64,000 bases of DNA, taken from NCBI GenBank assembly GCA_037190225.1, contig JBBCJL010000006.1, positions 248,001 through 312,000 on the forward strand, read 5' to 3'. Both the position numbers and the translations under genes were made by a program. Positions 7,411 through 15,326 of the stretch are shown in pieces. Under the pieces are notes generated by a model. The model was not told the origin of the DNA and made no database searches. It saw only the letters and a list, made by a program, of their open reading frames with translations. Every line of letters starts with the position of its first letter. The stretch's first letter is position 1. Source of the DNA: MKSF01 sp037190225. GTDB lineage: Bacteria; Bacteroidota; Bacteroidia; Chitinophagales; Chitinophagaceae.

Positions 7411-8088
7411 ATGAAAATATTACTGGTAGAAGATGAGCAGGAGCTGCAGGAGGCGATTGTCGCCTCTCTGAAGAAAGAGCAGTTCGTCATTGAGACCGCA
7501 GCTGATTTTTATGCTGCCTCGGAAAAGCTCGGGATTTATAATTATGACTGTATCATACTGGATATCATGCTGCCCGGCGGTACAGGCCTGGAGCTATTGG
7601 AGCAATTAAAATCGGAAGGGAAAGAGGGAAGCGTGATCATCATTTCCGCAAAAGACGCGCTGGATGATAAGCTGAAAGGCCTGGAGCTGGGTGCGGACGA
7701 CTACCTGACCAAGCCCTTTCATATTGCGGAGCTGAATGCCAGGATCAGGGCGGTGCTGAGGAGGAACAAGGCAGAAGGTAAAAATACGGTTACCCTGGGC
7801 AACGTGGTAATGGATATCAATGAACGCCTGTTATCCGTAAATGGTACTGAGGTAGCATTGAACAGGAAGGAATTCGATATCCTCAATTACTTCCTGTTCA
7901 ACCAGAACAGGCTTGTTACGAGGACCGCGCTGGCGGAACATGTATGGGGAGACAATATAGACCAGGCAGATAATTTCGACTTTATCTATTACCAGATAAA
8001 AAACCTCCGGAAAAAATTGCAGGCCGCCGCCGCTACAGTTGAAATAGCGGCTGTGTACGGGGTAGGGTATAAGCTGATTGAGATATGA
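7411..8088 (+). CDS. OmpR-family response regulator
   Basis: The protein is 225 residues: a receiver domain (acidic pocket VEDE near residues 6-9, phospho-acceptor D51 in CIILDIMLPGG, switch region ISAKDA, lysine in LTKPF) and a C-terminal winged helix of the OmpR/PhoB type (NRKEFDILNYFLFNQNRLVTR). It overlaps the sensor kinase gene by four bases (ATGA), so the two are translationally coupled. The two following genes, a HAEPLYYDL-motif protein and a PepSY-like protein, are the likely targets. The 165 bases upstream show no other gene. Confidence 0.92.
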   Translation: MKILLVEDEQELQEAIVASLKKEQFVIETAADFYAASEKLGIYNYDCIILDIMLPGGTGLELLEQLKSEGKEGSVIIISAKDALDDKLKGLELGADDYLTKPFHIAELNARIRAVLRRNKAEGKNTVTLGNVVMDINERLLSVNGTEVALNRKEFDILNYFLFNQNRLVTRTALAEHVWGDNIDQADNFDFIYYQIKNLRKKLQAAAATVEIAAVYGVGYKLIEI

Positions 8089-9365
8089 AGCTTTCCAGCC
8101 AGTATATAAGATACCTGTTCTTCCCGATCTTACTGATCATCGGTATCTGGGCGGTCGTTTTTTACTTCAATATGCTGAACGAGATCAAGGAAAGCATTGA
8201 TGAGGGGTTGGAACACTATAAGCGTCAGCTTATCTATAAGGCACAGGCTGATACCTCCCTGCTCCGGCAGCACGACTTTGACGAGGGTTTCTTCGCTATC
8301 CGGCCCCTGGGGCGGGAGCAGGCCATCCCGGCCAGGGACCGCTACATTGATACTATGCTGTACCTGCAGGATGCCGATGACGATACCCTGGAAGCGGAGC
8401 CGGTACGCATGCTGACCACGGTCTTTGAAAATAAGGACCGGTATTATGAGCTGAGCGTTTTCAACTCCATGGCGGAGGAAGGTGATCTGGTCACAGAGCT
8501 GTTCTGGGAGGCTGTGGCGCTCTATATTGTGCTGGTGGCCGCTATCATACTTATCAGTAATATTGTCCTGCGGAGCTTATGGAGGCCGTTCTATGACTTC
8601 CTTATACAGCTCAAGGATTACAGGCTGGGACATACTGCCCGTTTGCCGGCTGTGGTAACGGACACCCGTGAATTCAGGGACCTGCAGGATGCCGTAAATT
8701 TTCTCCTGCAGCATAGCATCAGGACCTATGAGCAGCAGAAGCAATTTGTCGGCAACGCGTCCCACGAATTGCAGACACCGCTTGCCATTGCTACCGGCAA
8801 GCTGGAGCTTTTGCTGGAAAAGGAAGATATGAATGCCGCCCATGCGGAAGAGGTAGCGGATGTGCTGAATATAGTGGAAAGGATGATACGGCTGAACAGG
8901 TCGCTCCTGCTGCTGGCCAGGATAGAAAGCGGACAGTTCCCCGGTGGGCAGGATATGGATATAACGGAAGTCGCAAGGCAGAGTATCCGGGACCTTGCCG
9001 CTATGGCGGATTTTAAGAACGTAAGGGTGAGCCTGACCGTGGATGCTGCGCTGCCTGTTCATATGGACAGCGCGCTGGCGCACATTATCATATCCAATCT
9101 GCTCAGGAACGCCATATTCCATAATATTAAAAACGGCAGGGTATCGGTCACCATTACCGCGGACAGTTGCGTCATCAGCAATACCGGCTCAGGCGGCCCC
9201 CTGGAGGCAGAAAAAATATTCCATCGCTTTTATAAATCTGCTGCAGGCGATGCCGGTACCGGCCTGGGACTTGCTATCGTAAAGGCCATATGCGACCTGT
9301 ACGGGTTTACAGCCGCTTACCGGTTTGATGATAACCTGCATACTTTCACTATTACTTTCAGGTAA
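8085..9365 (+). CDS. Sensor histidine kinase
   Basis: A 426-residue membrane kinase. TM1 is at about residues 9-29, an extracytoplasmic sensor region of about 110 residues follows, and TM2 is at about 145-163. H227 in NASHELQTPLAIA is the phospho-acceptor. The ATPase has the N box (LLRNAIFHN) and a glycine-rich GTGLGLAIVKAI loop. It is coupled to the regulator gene at 7411 by an ATGA overlap. The periplasmic segment is acidic (DADDDTLEAE), which could bind cations, but the signal is not known. Confidence 0.91.
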   Translation: MKLSSQYIRYLFFPILLIIGIWAVVFYFNMLNEIKESIDEGLEHYKRQLIYKAQADTSLLRQHDFDEGFFAIRPLGREQAIPARDRYIDTMLYLQDADDDTLEAEPVRMLTTVFENKDRYYELSVFNSMAEEGDLVTELFWEAVALYIVLVAAIILISNIVLRSLWRPFYDFLIQLKDYRLGHTARLPAVVTDTREFRDLQDAVNFLLQHSIRTYEQQKQFVGNASHELQTPLAIATGKLELLLEKEDMNAAHAEEVADVLNIVERMIRLNRSLLLLARIESGQFPGGQDMDITEVARQSIRDLAAMADFKNVRVSLTVDAALPVHMDSALAHIIISNLLRNAIFHNIKNGRVSVTITADSCVISNTGSGGPLEAEKIFHRFYKSAAGDAGTGLGLAIVKAICDLYGFTAAYRFDDNLHTFTITFR

Positions 9366-9435
9366 CCCGGCACTTTTTTTTCAAAGCACCGTTATCTTCC
9401 AGATTCTTTCCAGTATCCTTTGCTTGCTTTGCAGT

Positions 9436-10248
9436 ATGAACAGGATACTACATATTTTCGGAATGACGTTCTTGCTCTGCCTGGCAGCAGGCATACCCCT
9501 GGCAGCGCAGGAACAGTCCCGGCAGCCGGATAAGGTGGCGCATGCCGAGCCCTTATATTATGACCTGGTGCGTGACCTGGGAGCAAGAAAAGGGGAAAAG
9601 GAGATCAACCTTGGCGCTGACTTTAAGAACGCCGGCACGTTTAAGGAGCACGCGTTGCTGGCCGAGTTCGAATTTGCGCCGGTCCACCGCCTGGGCCTGG
9701 AGGCGGAAGCGGATCTCTCGCTGTTTGGTGGTCCGCATACCGCTGAGCGGCTGCCGGCCAACCGCCTGGAGTGCCTACGGTTCTCTGCGCAATACTCTTT
9801 CTGGGTCTCTGCCCGCTACCAGGCTACTATGGCATTGGGCTATACCCATATCCTGAAGCTCACGGATTTCCGAAGCTATGGAAAAGAGCGGTGGGTCCGG
9901 GAAGTGATCAGCAGTCCTTTCTTTGTAGCTGCGAAGCGTTGGGGCACCCACTGGCATACTATGATCTATGTATCGCCCCTGGTAGCCTGTGCCGGGCCCG
10001 GGCATAAAGGCGTAACGGCCGAATGGATGGTGAATGCGGCCTTACACTATACGCTCCCTCATTCCGGGCATTTTATAGGCATGGAAGTGAGTGCGGAAAG
10101 CCGGGAAGGAATACTGGGCGTGACCCTGCGCCCGCAGGTGAAGATCCGGCTCAGCCACCGGCTGGCCGCCGGCCTGGTGACCGGTATCCCCTTACAGGTA
10201 CCGGGAGAGGGATTCAGCTCGTTCGTCAGGCTGATCTGTGAACTATAA
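9436..10248 (+). CDS. Conserved secreted protein with HAEPLYYDLVRDLGARKGE motif
   Basis: The frame is open from 9325, but ATG at 9436 gives a proper signal peptide (MNRILHIFGMTFLLCLAAGI, cleavage near LAAQEQ) and a 270-residue protein. The mature start carries HAEPLYYDLVRDLGARKGE. The rest alternates polar and aromatic strands (LRFSAQYSFWVSARYQATMA, FIGMEVSAESREG) and ends in FVRLICEL, consistent with an outer-membrane beta-barrel. I recall the HAEPLYYDL motif from Bacteroidota proteins without a defined role. It lies downstream of a two-component system and upstream of a PepSY-like gene, probably in one regulon. Confidence 0.65.
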   Translation: MNRILHIFGMTFLLCLAAGIPLAAQEQSRQPDKVAHAEPLYYDLVRDLGARKGEKEINLGADFKNAGTFKEHALLAEFEFAPVHRLGLEAEADLSLFGGPHTAERLPANRLECLRFSAQYSFWVSARYQATMALGYTHILKLTDFRSYGKERWVREVISSPFFVAAKRWGTHWHTMIYVSPLVACAGPGHKGVTAEWMVNAALHYTLPHSGHFIGMEVSAESREGILGVTLRPQVKIRLSHRLAAGLVTGIPLQVPGEGFSSFVRLICEL

Positions 10249-10308
10249 TCGCGGTGAGAAGTTACTGAACCGATCTTTCTAAAATAGTCAACCATACAAT
10301 TTTACAAT

Positions 10309-10761
10309 ATGAAAAAATATCTGCTGGCCACAGGATTGGCCCTTGTCTTTATTACTTCCGGCAGCATTGCACGTGACCTCCTGCAAAAGGAAATACCTTC
10401 CGTTATCCTCAATAATTTTCATAAGACCTTTCCGGGTGCGTATGACGTGGAGTGGGAATGGAAAGGAGGGTTGTACAAAGCGGAATTTGAAACGGGCCTG
10501 ACAGGCAGGGATGTTGAGGTCTGGTACAACAGCTCCGGCAAGATCACCCGCTGTAAGGAGGAGATCGCCAGGGAGGCACTGCCTGCCGCCATCCTTAAGC
10601 AGCTGGATGCCCGGTTTGAAGGAGCTGAGACGGATGGTATTAAAAAAATGGCCATAGATACTGTCATTACCTACCGGGTGGATATTAAGACGCCGGATGG
10701 TGAGGAATGGGAGCTTACCTGGGATGCAGCCGGAAATATGCTCAGCAAGGTCGCCGACTGA
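10309..10761 (+). CDS. PepSY-like (DUF2874 type) periplasmic protein
   Basis: 150 residues with a signal peptide (MKKYLLATGLALVFITSGSIA) and two copies of a PepSY-like alpha-beta unit: residues 30-75 (VILNNFHKTFPGAYDVEWEW then YKAEFE) and 90-150 (AILKQLDARFEGAE then YRVDIKTPDGEEWELTWDAAG). Such proteins are small periplasmic modules of Bacteroidota, often next to two-component systems, and may bind or inhibit a partner. The four genes from 7411 to 10761 run in the same direction with short gaps. Confidence 0.78.
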   Translation: MKKYLLATGLALVFITSGSIARDLLQKEIPSVILNNFHKTFPGAYDVEWEWKGGLYKAEFETGLTGRDVEVWYNSSGKITRCKEEIAREALPAAILKQLDARFEGAETDGIKKMAIDTVITYRVDIKTPDGEEWELTWDAAGNMLSKVAD

Positions 10762-10988
10762 TCTTAAGGGCGCGCTTTATCTTCTTCATTTCGCCGGGCA
10801 GCAGGGTTTGCCGTACCCATCCGTTATGGTAGGCTTTTCATATTTCATAAAGATACCGTAACGGTTTTTTGTGCAGGCAATAAGCATACAGCTGCATTGC
10901 AGGGCCTGTCTTATCCTGATGCAACAAAAGGTCATATCCGGGTGTTGTTAATGATATCTGATCATGATCAATTAAAAAAAATGTCACC

Positions 10989-11363
10989 ATGAAGATCATT
11001 GCCATTATACTTACCGTCATTGTAGCGGCGGAACATTGCTATATACTCTGGATGGAAATGTTCGCCTGGGAAACAGCGGGCAAAAAAGTATTCGGGAAGT
11101 CACTGCCGCCGGAATTGTTCGCACCGACCAGGCGCCTGGCGGCCAACCAGGGACTTTATAACGGTTTCCTGGCAGCCGGCCTGGTATGGTCAGTGCTGAT
11201 CGCTGATCCCGTATGGTCCTTTAATATCAGCGTGTTCTTTCTCAGCTGTGTCATTATAGCGGCTTTATACGGTGCGTTTACGGCTGCTCCGGGTATCCTG
11301 CTGAAGCAGGGGCTGCCTGCTATACTGGCCCTGGTATTTGTATTGCTTGCGCACTTTATGTAA
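10989..11363 (+). CDS. DUF1304 family membrane protein
   Basis: 124 residues with about four membrane segments. The pattern AEHCYILWMEMFAW at the end of TM1 and RRLAANQGLYNGFLAAGL before TM2 match the DUF1304 family of small membrane proteins with no established function. The next gene, an aldehyde dehydrogenase, starts 26 bases later and may be cotranscribed. The preceding 227 bases contain no convincing gene. Confidence 0.85.
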   Translation: MKIIAIILTVIVAAEHCYILWMEMFAWETAGKKVFGKSLPPELFAPTRRLAANQGLYNGFLAAGLVWSVLIADPVWSFNISVFFLSCVIIAALYGAFTAAPGILLKQGLPAILALVFVLLAHFM

Positions 11364-11389
11364 ATTACCACCCTATTAATGTACAGGTT

Positions 11390-12757
11390 ATGAGCTATAA
11401 AGCGGTATTTAACGAGCAGCAACGTTTTTTCAGTACGCACCGGACCAAAGATACAGGTTTCAGGAAAGCGCAGCTCCGCAAGCTGAAACGGCTTATCCTG
11501 GAACATGAGCATTTGTTCTATGAAGCCATATACAATGACTTCCGTAAATCCCGGTTTGATACCTTTACTAACGAACTGTCTGTTATCTTAAAGGATATTG
11601 ATTATTACCTGCGTCACCTGGACCGGCTGAGCCGTCCGAAAAAGGTGGCGACCAACCTGGTGAACCTGCCCGGCAAGAGCCGCATATACCCGGAGCCGCT
11701 GGGCGTGGTGCTGGTGATCGGGGCCTGGAATTATCCTTACCAGCTGTCCCTGTGTCCCCTTATTGCCGCTATGGCTGCCGGTAATTGCTGTATCGTCAAG
11801 CCGAGCGAGCTGCCTGCTGCTGCTATGAAAGTCATGGCGCGGCTTATCAACGGGCATTTTGACCGGGAGTATATCTATGTGGCTGAGGGTGGGGTGCCGG
11901 AAACGGCCGGCCTGCTGCAATGCCGCTTTGATAAGATATTTTTTACCGGAAGCCCGAAAGTGGGGCAGGTAGTGTATGAAGCGGCCGCCCGCCTGCTGGT
12001 GCCCGTAGTGCTGGAGCTGGGCGGTAAATCCCCGGCGATCGTAAGCCGTCACGCGGATATAGACACTGCAGCCCGGCGTATTGTATGGGGCAAATACCTG
12101 AATGCCGGTCAGACCTGTGTCGCGCCCGACTATGTGGTGGTAGAGGCTGCTGTCAGGCAGGAATTGACAGACGCCCTGAAAAAGCATGTGGCGGCGTTTG
12201 ACTATAAGGCGGATGCGCCGCATTATACCGGTATTATCAATGATGCCAATTTTGACAGGCTGGCAAGTCTGCTGGAAGATGCCGCGATAGCTGAAGGCGG
12301 AGCGTATGACAGGGAGCGCCGGTATATAGCGCCTGCTATCCTGGAGCCGGTACAATGGGAGGACGATATTATGCAGGAGGAAATATTCGGCCCCCTGCTG
12401 CCCGTGCTTACCTTTAATGACTTCGATGGGCTGCTTGCCAGGATGCAACAGCAGGAAAAGCCACTTGCCGCTTACCTGTTCTCCAATGATACAACGGAAC
12501 AGGAACACTTTCTCACAAGATTCTCCTTCGGAGGCGGCTGTATCAATGATGTCATCATGCACCTTACCAATGACCGCCTGCCTTTTGGCGGTATCGGCCG
12601 GTCCGGTATCGGGTCATATCACGGTACGTTCGGATTTGATAGCTTCTCGCACCATAAGGCTGTTCTTAAAAAAGCGTTGTGGGGCGAGCCTTCCCTGAAA
12701 TATCCCCCTTATACACAGAAAAAATATAAATGGATCCGGCGTTTGCTGGGGCTGTAA
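11390..12757 (+). CDS. Aldehyde dehydrogenase (class 3-like)
   Basis: 455 residues, the compact ALDH3-like length. It oxidises aldehydes to acids with NAD(P)+. Seen are the nucleotide-binding core (GAWNYPYQLSLCPLIAAMAA, FTGSPKVGQ), the general base E209 in LELGGKSPAIV and the catalytic cysteine C243 in NAGQTCVAPDYV. The C-terminal motif LPFGGIGRSGIGSYHG is also class 3-like. Substrates of this class include fatty and aromatic aldehydes; the exact one is not visible. No signal peptide is present. Confidence 0.93.
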   Translation: MSYKAVFNEQQRFFSTHRTKDTGFRKAQLRKLKRLILEHEHLFYEAIYNDFRKSRFDTFTNELSVILKDIDYYLRHLDRLSRPKKVATNLVNLPGKSRIYPEPLGVVLVIGAWNYPYQLSLCPLIAAMAAGNCCIVKPSELPAAAMKVMARLINGHFDREYIYVAEGGVPETAGLLQCRFDKIFFTGSPKVGQVVYEAAARLLVPVVLELGGKSPAIVSRHADIDTAARRIVWGKYLNAGQTCVAPDYVVVEAAVRQELTDALKKHVAAFDYKADAPHYTGIINDANFDRLASLLEDAAIAEGGAYDRERRYIAPAILEPVQWEDDIMQEEIFGPLLPVLTFNDFDGLLARMQQQEKPLAAYLFSNDTTEQEHFLTRFSFGGGCINDVIMHLTNDRLPFGGIGRSGIGSYHGTFGFDSFSHHKAVLKKALWGEPSLKYPPYTQKKYKWIRRLLGL

Positions 12758-12835
12758 TACCGGACCCTGTGTTCCGGCACCGCACGAAATTTTCATGCTA
12801 CCAATCGGCTACTTTTACACTGAACGATAGATGGA

Positions 12836-13009
12836 ATGATAAGGGTTTTGCCTGGGGGGCTTATGATCTCACTGCAGGCCTTCTTGCTGAAGATAGCAGC
12901 GGATTACCTGAATGCCGGTGACAATACGAAAGATTATTATCCGGACGTTATCCCCGAAGATAGGCTTCCGGATGCTTTTATGGTACCCGGCATATTCCGG
13001 ACACCGTGA
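12836..13009 (+). CDS. Doubtful 57-residue ORF in the gap before the patatin gene
   Basis: The gap 12758-13250 has no established gene. This short frame reads MIRVLPGGLMISLQAFLLKI and ends DRLPDAFMVPGIFRTP. The first half is hydrophobic, the second acidic. I recognise no family; it may be a remnant or chance. The remainder of the gap (13010-13250) turns strongly AT-rich and holds the patatin promoter region. Confidence 0.2.
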   Translation: MIRVLPGGLMISLQAFLLKIAADYLNAGDNTKDYYPDVIPEDRLPDAFMVPGIFRTP

Positions 13010-13149
13010 AATGCTTTATAATATAGCGGTTAATAAATTGCTGTTGAACTGGTTACTGCATTGGCATTAAACCGGTGGCCTGATGCTGCCTTTGTATATT
13101 TTAACTTCAAGTTTTTATAAGGTATATACAACTGTTTGATTTATTTTTT

Positions 13150-13157
13150 TAAATTTG
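13150..13157 (+). promoter_or_regulatory. -7 box upstream of the patatin gene
   Basis: TAAATTTG fits TAnnTTTG in an AT-rich stretch, 93 bases before the ATG. No well-spaced TTTG -33 box is evident. Confidence 0.4.
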
Positions 13158-13250
13158 TTTAACATTTTTATCACCCGGTCGTTCCTGTCAGATCATGTGT
13201 GGTTTTAATGTTACCCATTAATCAATACATGCAACTATATATCCCTATCT

Positions 13251-15242
13251 ATGAAAAACTTGTACAAAGAAGATGTCCGGCGGGAGGAGACGCCCTTTGA
13301 ACATATTGCGCTTGCATTTTCGGGAGGTGGTTTCCGGGCTGCCTCTTTTGCTTTGGGGGTACTGAGCTACCTCTATGAGCTGAAGCAGCAGAACGGCATA
13401 CCGCTGCTCCACAATGTTACTTTTGTGGCATCCGCCTCCGGAGGCACTATTGCCAACGCCATGTACGCCCAGCATATCGCTGGCGGAAGAACTTTTGAGA
13501 GCTTTTACAGGAGCTTGTTTGACAATATTGATGGTACACGCCTGCTGGACCAGGTCTTTAAGATATTGAATGATGACAGCCAGTGGGTGAACCGGCCCGA
13601 TAAAAAAAGGAACATGATCAATGCATTTGCCATTGCTTATGATAGCTGCCTTTTCGGGGGAAGTGTGCTGGGTGACCTCGAAGCAGTGCAGAAGGAAAGT
13701 CACCTGGAAGAGGTGTGCTTCAATACCACGGAATTTTACAAAGGCCTGCTGTTCCGCCAGAATGTCAAAATGAAAAAAGATGAAAGGCAGGAAAAGGATA
13801 AGAATTTTCGTTACGGGAATTTTAAGATACACCTGGACAGGGCAGTGGCCAGCCACCTGAAGCTGTCCGACCTGCTGGCTGCTTCTTCCTGCTTCCCGGC
13901 GGGCTTTGAGCCTATTATCTTTCCTGATGATTTTACTTACAGCGCTGCCGATACTGCCCGGAACCGGCAGGCGCTTACATCGGATGTGTTGCTGTCGGCG
14001 CTGCATGTGCAGCTCAGCCAGCTGGACAGGCAGGAGCTGGACAGGCTGTACGGCAGCGATAATGTGGACCGCCTGATCCGGGAATTGCCGCATCACCCGT
14101 TGCCTTCAGATATCACATCGCTCTTTCAGCCCCAGCAGAAAACATCCCGTTTTAAATTCGGGCTTATGGACGGTGGCATCACCGATAACCAAGCGCTGGA
14201 GAGCATCCTGGATGCGCAGGAAAGGCGGCTGGAAGGTGACAGCACGTCCTTCCGGCCTTTTGACCTGATGCTGGTGAACGATGTCGGCAGCGACTTTATG
14301 GACCCATATATACCACCGGGCAATGCATCGTCATACACCGGTCTGAAAGGCATCACCATATTTACCGCTATGATATGGATATTCGTATGCTGCGTTATGG
14401 GCATAGGTGCAGTTGTGGCGGGCTTCCGGATGGATTTTGAGACCGAGCTTTTCCGCAGGTTGGCCATTCTTTCGGGAACAGCGGTAGCGTTGCTGAGCGG
14501 CATGCTGCTGATGATACTCTGGGGTGTCCGGGCCTATATCAGGGGCAATATAAAAAGTATAGGCGGCCTGGACCTGGACAGGAATTTTTCGCCGGAGATC
14601 GTCAGCAACCTGTTCTGTCATTTCGGTGCTACCCCTATCCTTGTCATCTTCCGGCTGCTGCGGGAACGGTTCAGCTCCGTGCTGATCCTTAATAACGATA
14701 TCTTCCTGAAACGTATCCGCTTTTTGCTATATAAAAGTGCCGATCTCAGCACAAGGTACACACACCGTATCAAAACCAATCACATATATGATCTGGCTTT
14801 CTCCAATGATTGTGAAAGGGAGAAGGAAAACCATCATATCATACCCGTACAACCGGGGAGACATATGCAGATAGTGGCGGAAGCCGCGTTCCGGATGGGA
14901 ACTACGCTATGGTTTGACAAGACCCAGCAGAAGAAAGAGACCAAAGCCGCTATCATTGCCTGCGGGCAATTTACCACGTGCTTCAACCTGATCAGGTATA
15001 TTGAGGAGCTGAAAATGCCGGATAAGGAACAGCAGGATACCTCTTACTACTCCAGGCTTTCCGAAGAGCACCGGCAGAAGCTGGATTACCTGGAAGGCCG
15101 TTTAAGGATAGATTTTGAAAGATTCAAGCTGGACCCTTTCTGGCTGTACAACCGTTACGGCAGGGACTTTCACATCCCGGATTTCACGCGGGGAGATATG
15201 GAAAACTTTGAGCTGCCTGAAGTGTTTAAAGGTCTCCGGTGA
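13251..15242 (+). CDS. Patatin-like phospholipase with two membrane segments
   Basis: 663 residues. The N-terminal patatin fold has the oxyanion loop FSGGGFRAAS (23-32), the nucleophile S63 in SASGGT (the first glycine of GxSxG replaced by serine) and the partner D307 in LMDGGITDNQ. Together these form the Ser-Asp dyad that hydrolyses lipid acyl esters. After the catalytic domain come two likely membrane helices (about 365-388, GITIFTAMIWIFVCCVMGIG, and 404-425), then a soluble C-terminal part. There is no N-terminal signal peptide, so the catalytic domain is probably cytosolic and tethered to the inner membrane. It is monocistronic and ends at a strong bidirectional terminator. Confidence 0.87.
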   Translation: MKNLYKEDVRREETPFEHIALAFSGGGFRAASFALGVLSYLYELKQQNGIPLLHNVTFVASASGGTIANAMYAQHIAGGRTFESFYRSLFDNIDGTRLLDQVFKILNDDSQWVNRPDKKRNMINAFAIAYDSCLFGGSVLGDLEAVQKESHLEEVCFNTTEFYKGLLFRQNVKMKKDERQEKDKNFRYGNFKIHLDRAVASHLKLSDLLAASSCFPAGFEPIIFPDDFTYSAADTARNRQALTSDVLLSALHVQLSQLDRQELDRLYGSDNVDRLIRELPHHPLPSDITSLFQPQQKTSRFKFGLMDGGITDNQALESILDAQERRLEGDSTSFRPFDLMLVNDVGSDFMDPYIPPGNASSYTGLKGITIFTAMIWIFVCCVMGIGAVVAGFRMDFETELFRRLAILSGTAVALLSGMLLMILWGVRAYIRGNIKSIGGLDLDRNFSPEIVSNLFCHFGATPILVIFRLLRERFSSVLILNNDIFLKRIRFLLYKSADLSTRYTHRIKTNHIYDLAFSNDCEREKENHHIIPVQPGRHMQIVAEAAFRMGTTLWFDKTQQKKETKAAIIACGQFTTCFNLIRYIEELKMPDKEQQDTSYYSRLSEEHRQKLDYLEGRLRIDFERFKLDPFWLYNRYGRDFHIPDFTRGDMENFELPEVFKGLR

Positions 15243-15263
15243 CGGAATTGTTCCCTGTAACTG

Positions 15264-15312
15264 AAACCAAGATAAGTCTGCCCGGGTCACCCGGGCAGAC
15301 TTATCTTGGTTT
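15264..15312. terminator. Strong bidirectional terminator, 23-bp perfect stem
   Basis: Positions 15264-15286 (starting AAACCAAGATAAG and ending CCCGGG) are exactly complementary to 15290-15312, with only TCA as loop. The stem starts with A-run bases on one side and ends in TTT on the other, so it can end both the patatin transcript and the convergent RND operon. Confidence 0.92.
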
Positions 15313-15326
15313 AGCAGTACAAGCGC

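Noticed and set aside
10786..10848. 20-codon minus-strand frame ending GKPCCPAK, considered as a RiPP precursor
   Set aside because: No maturation enzyme, leader motif or transporter gene is adjacent; too short to separate from chance.
11588..12562. 324-codon frame on the minus strand
   Set aside because: It mirrors the aldehyde dehydrogenase gene, whose catalytic residues are intact; high GC at third positions keeps the reverse frame open.
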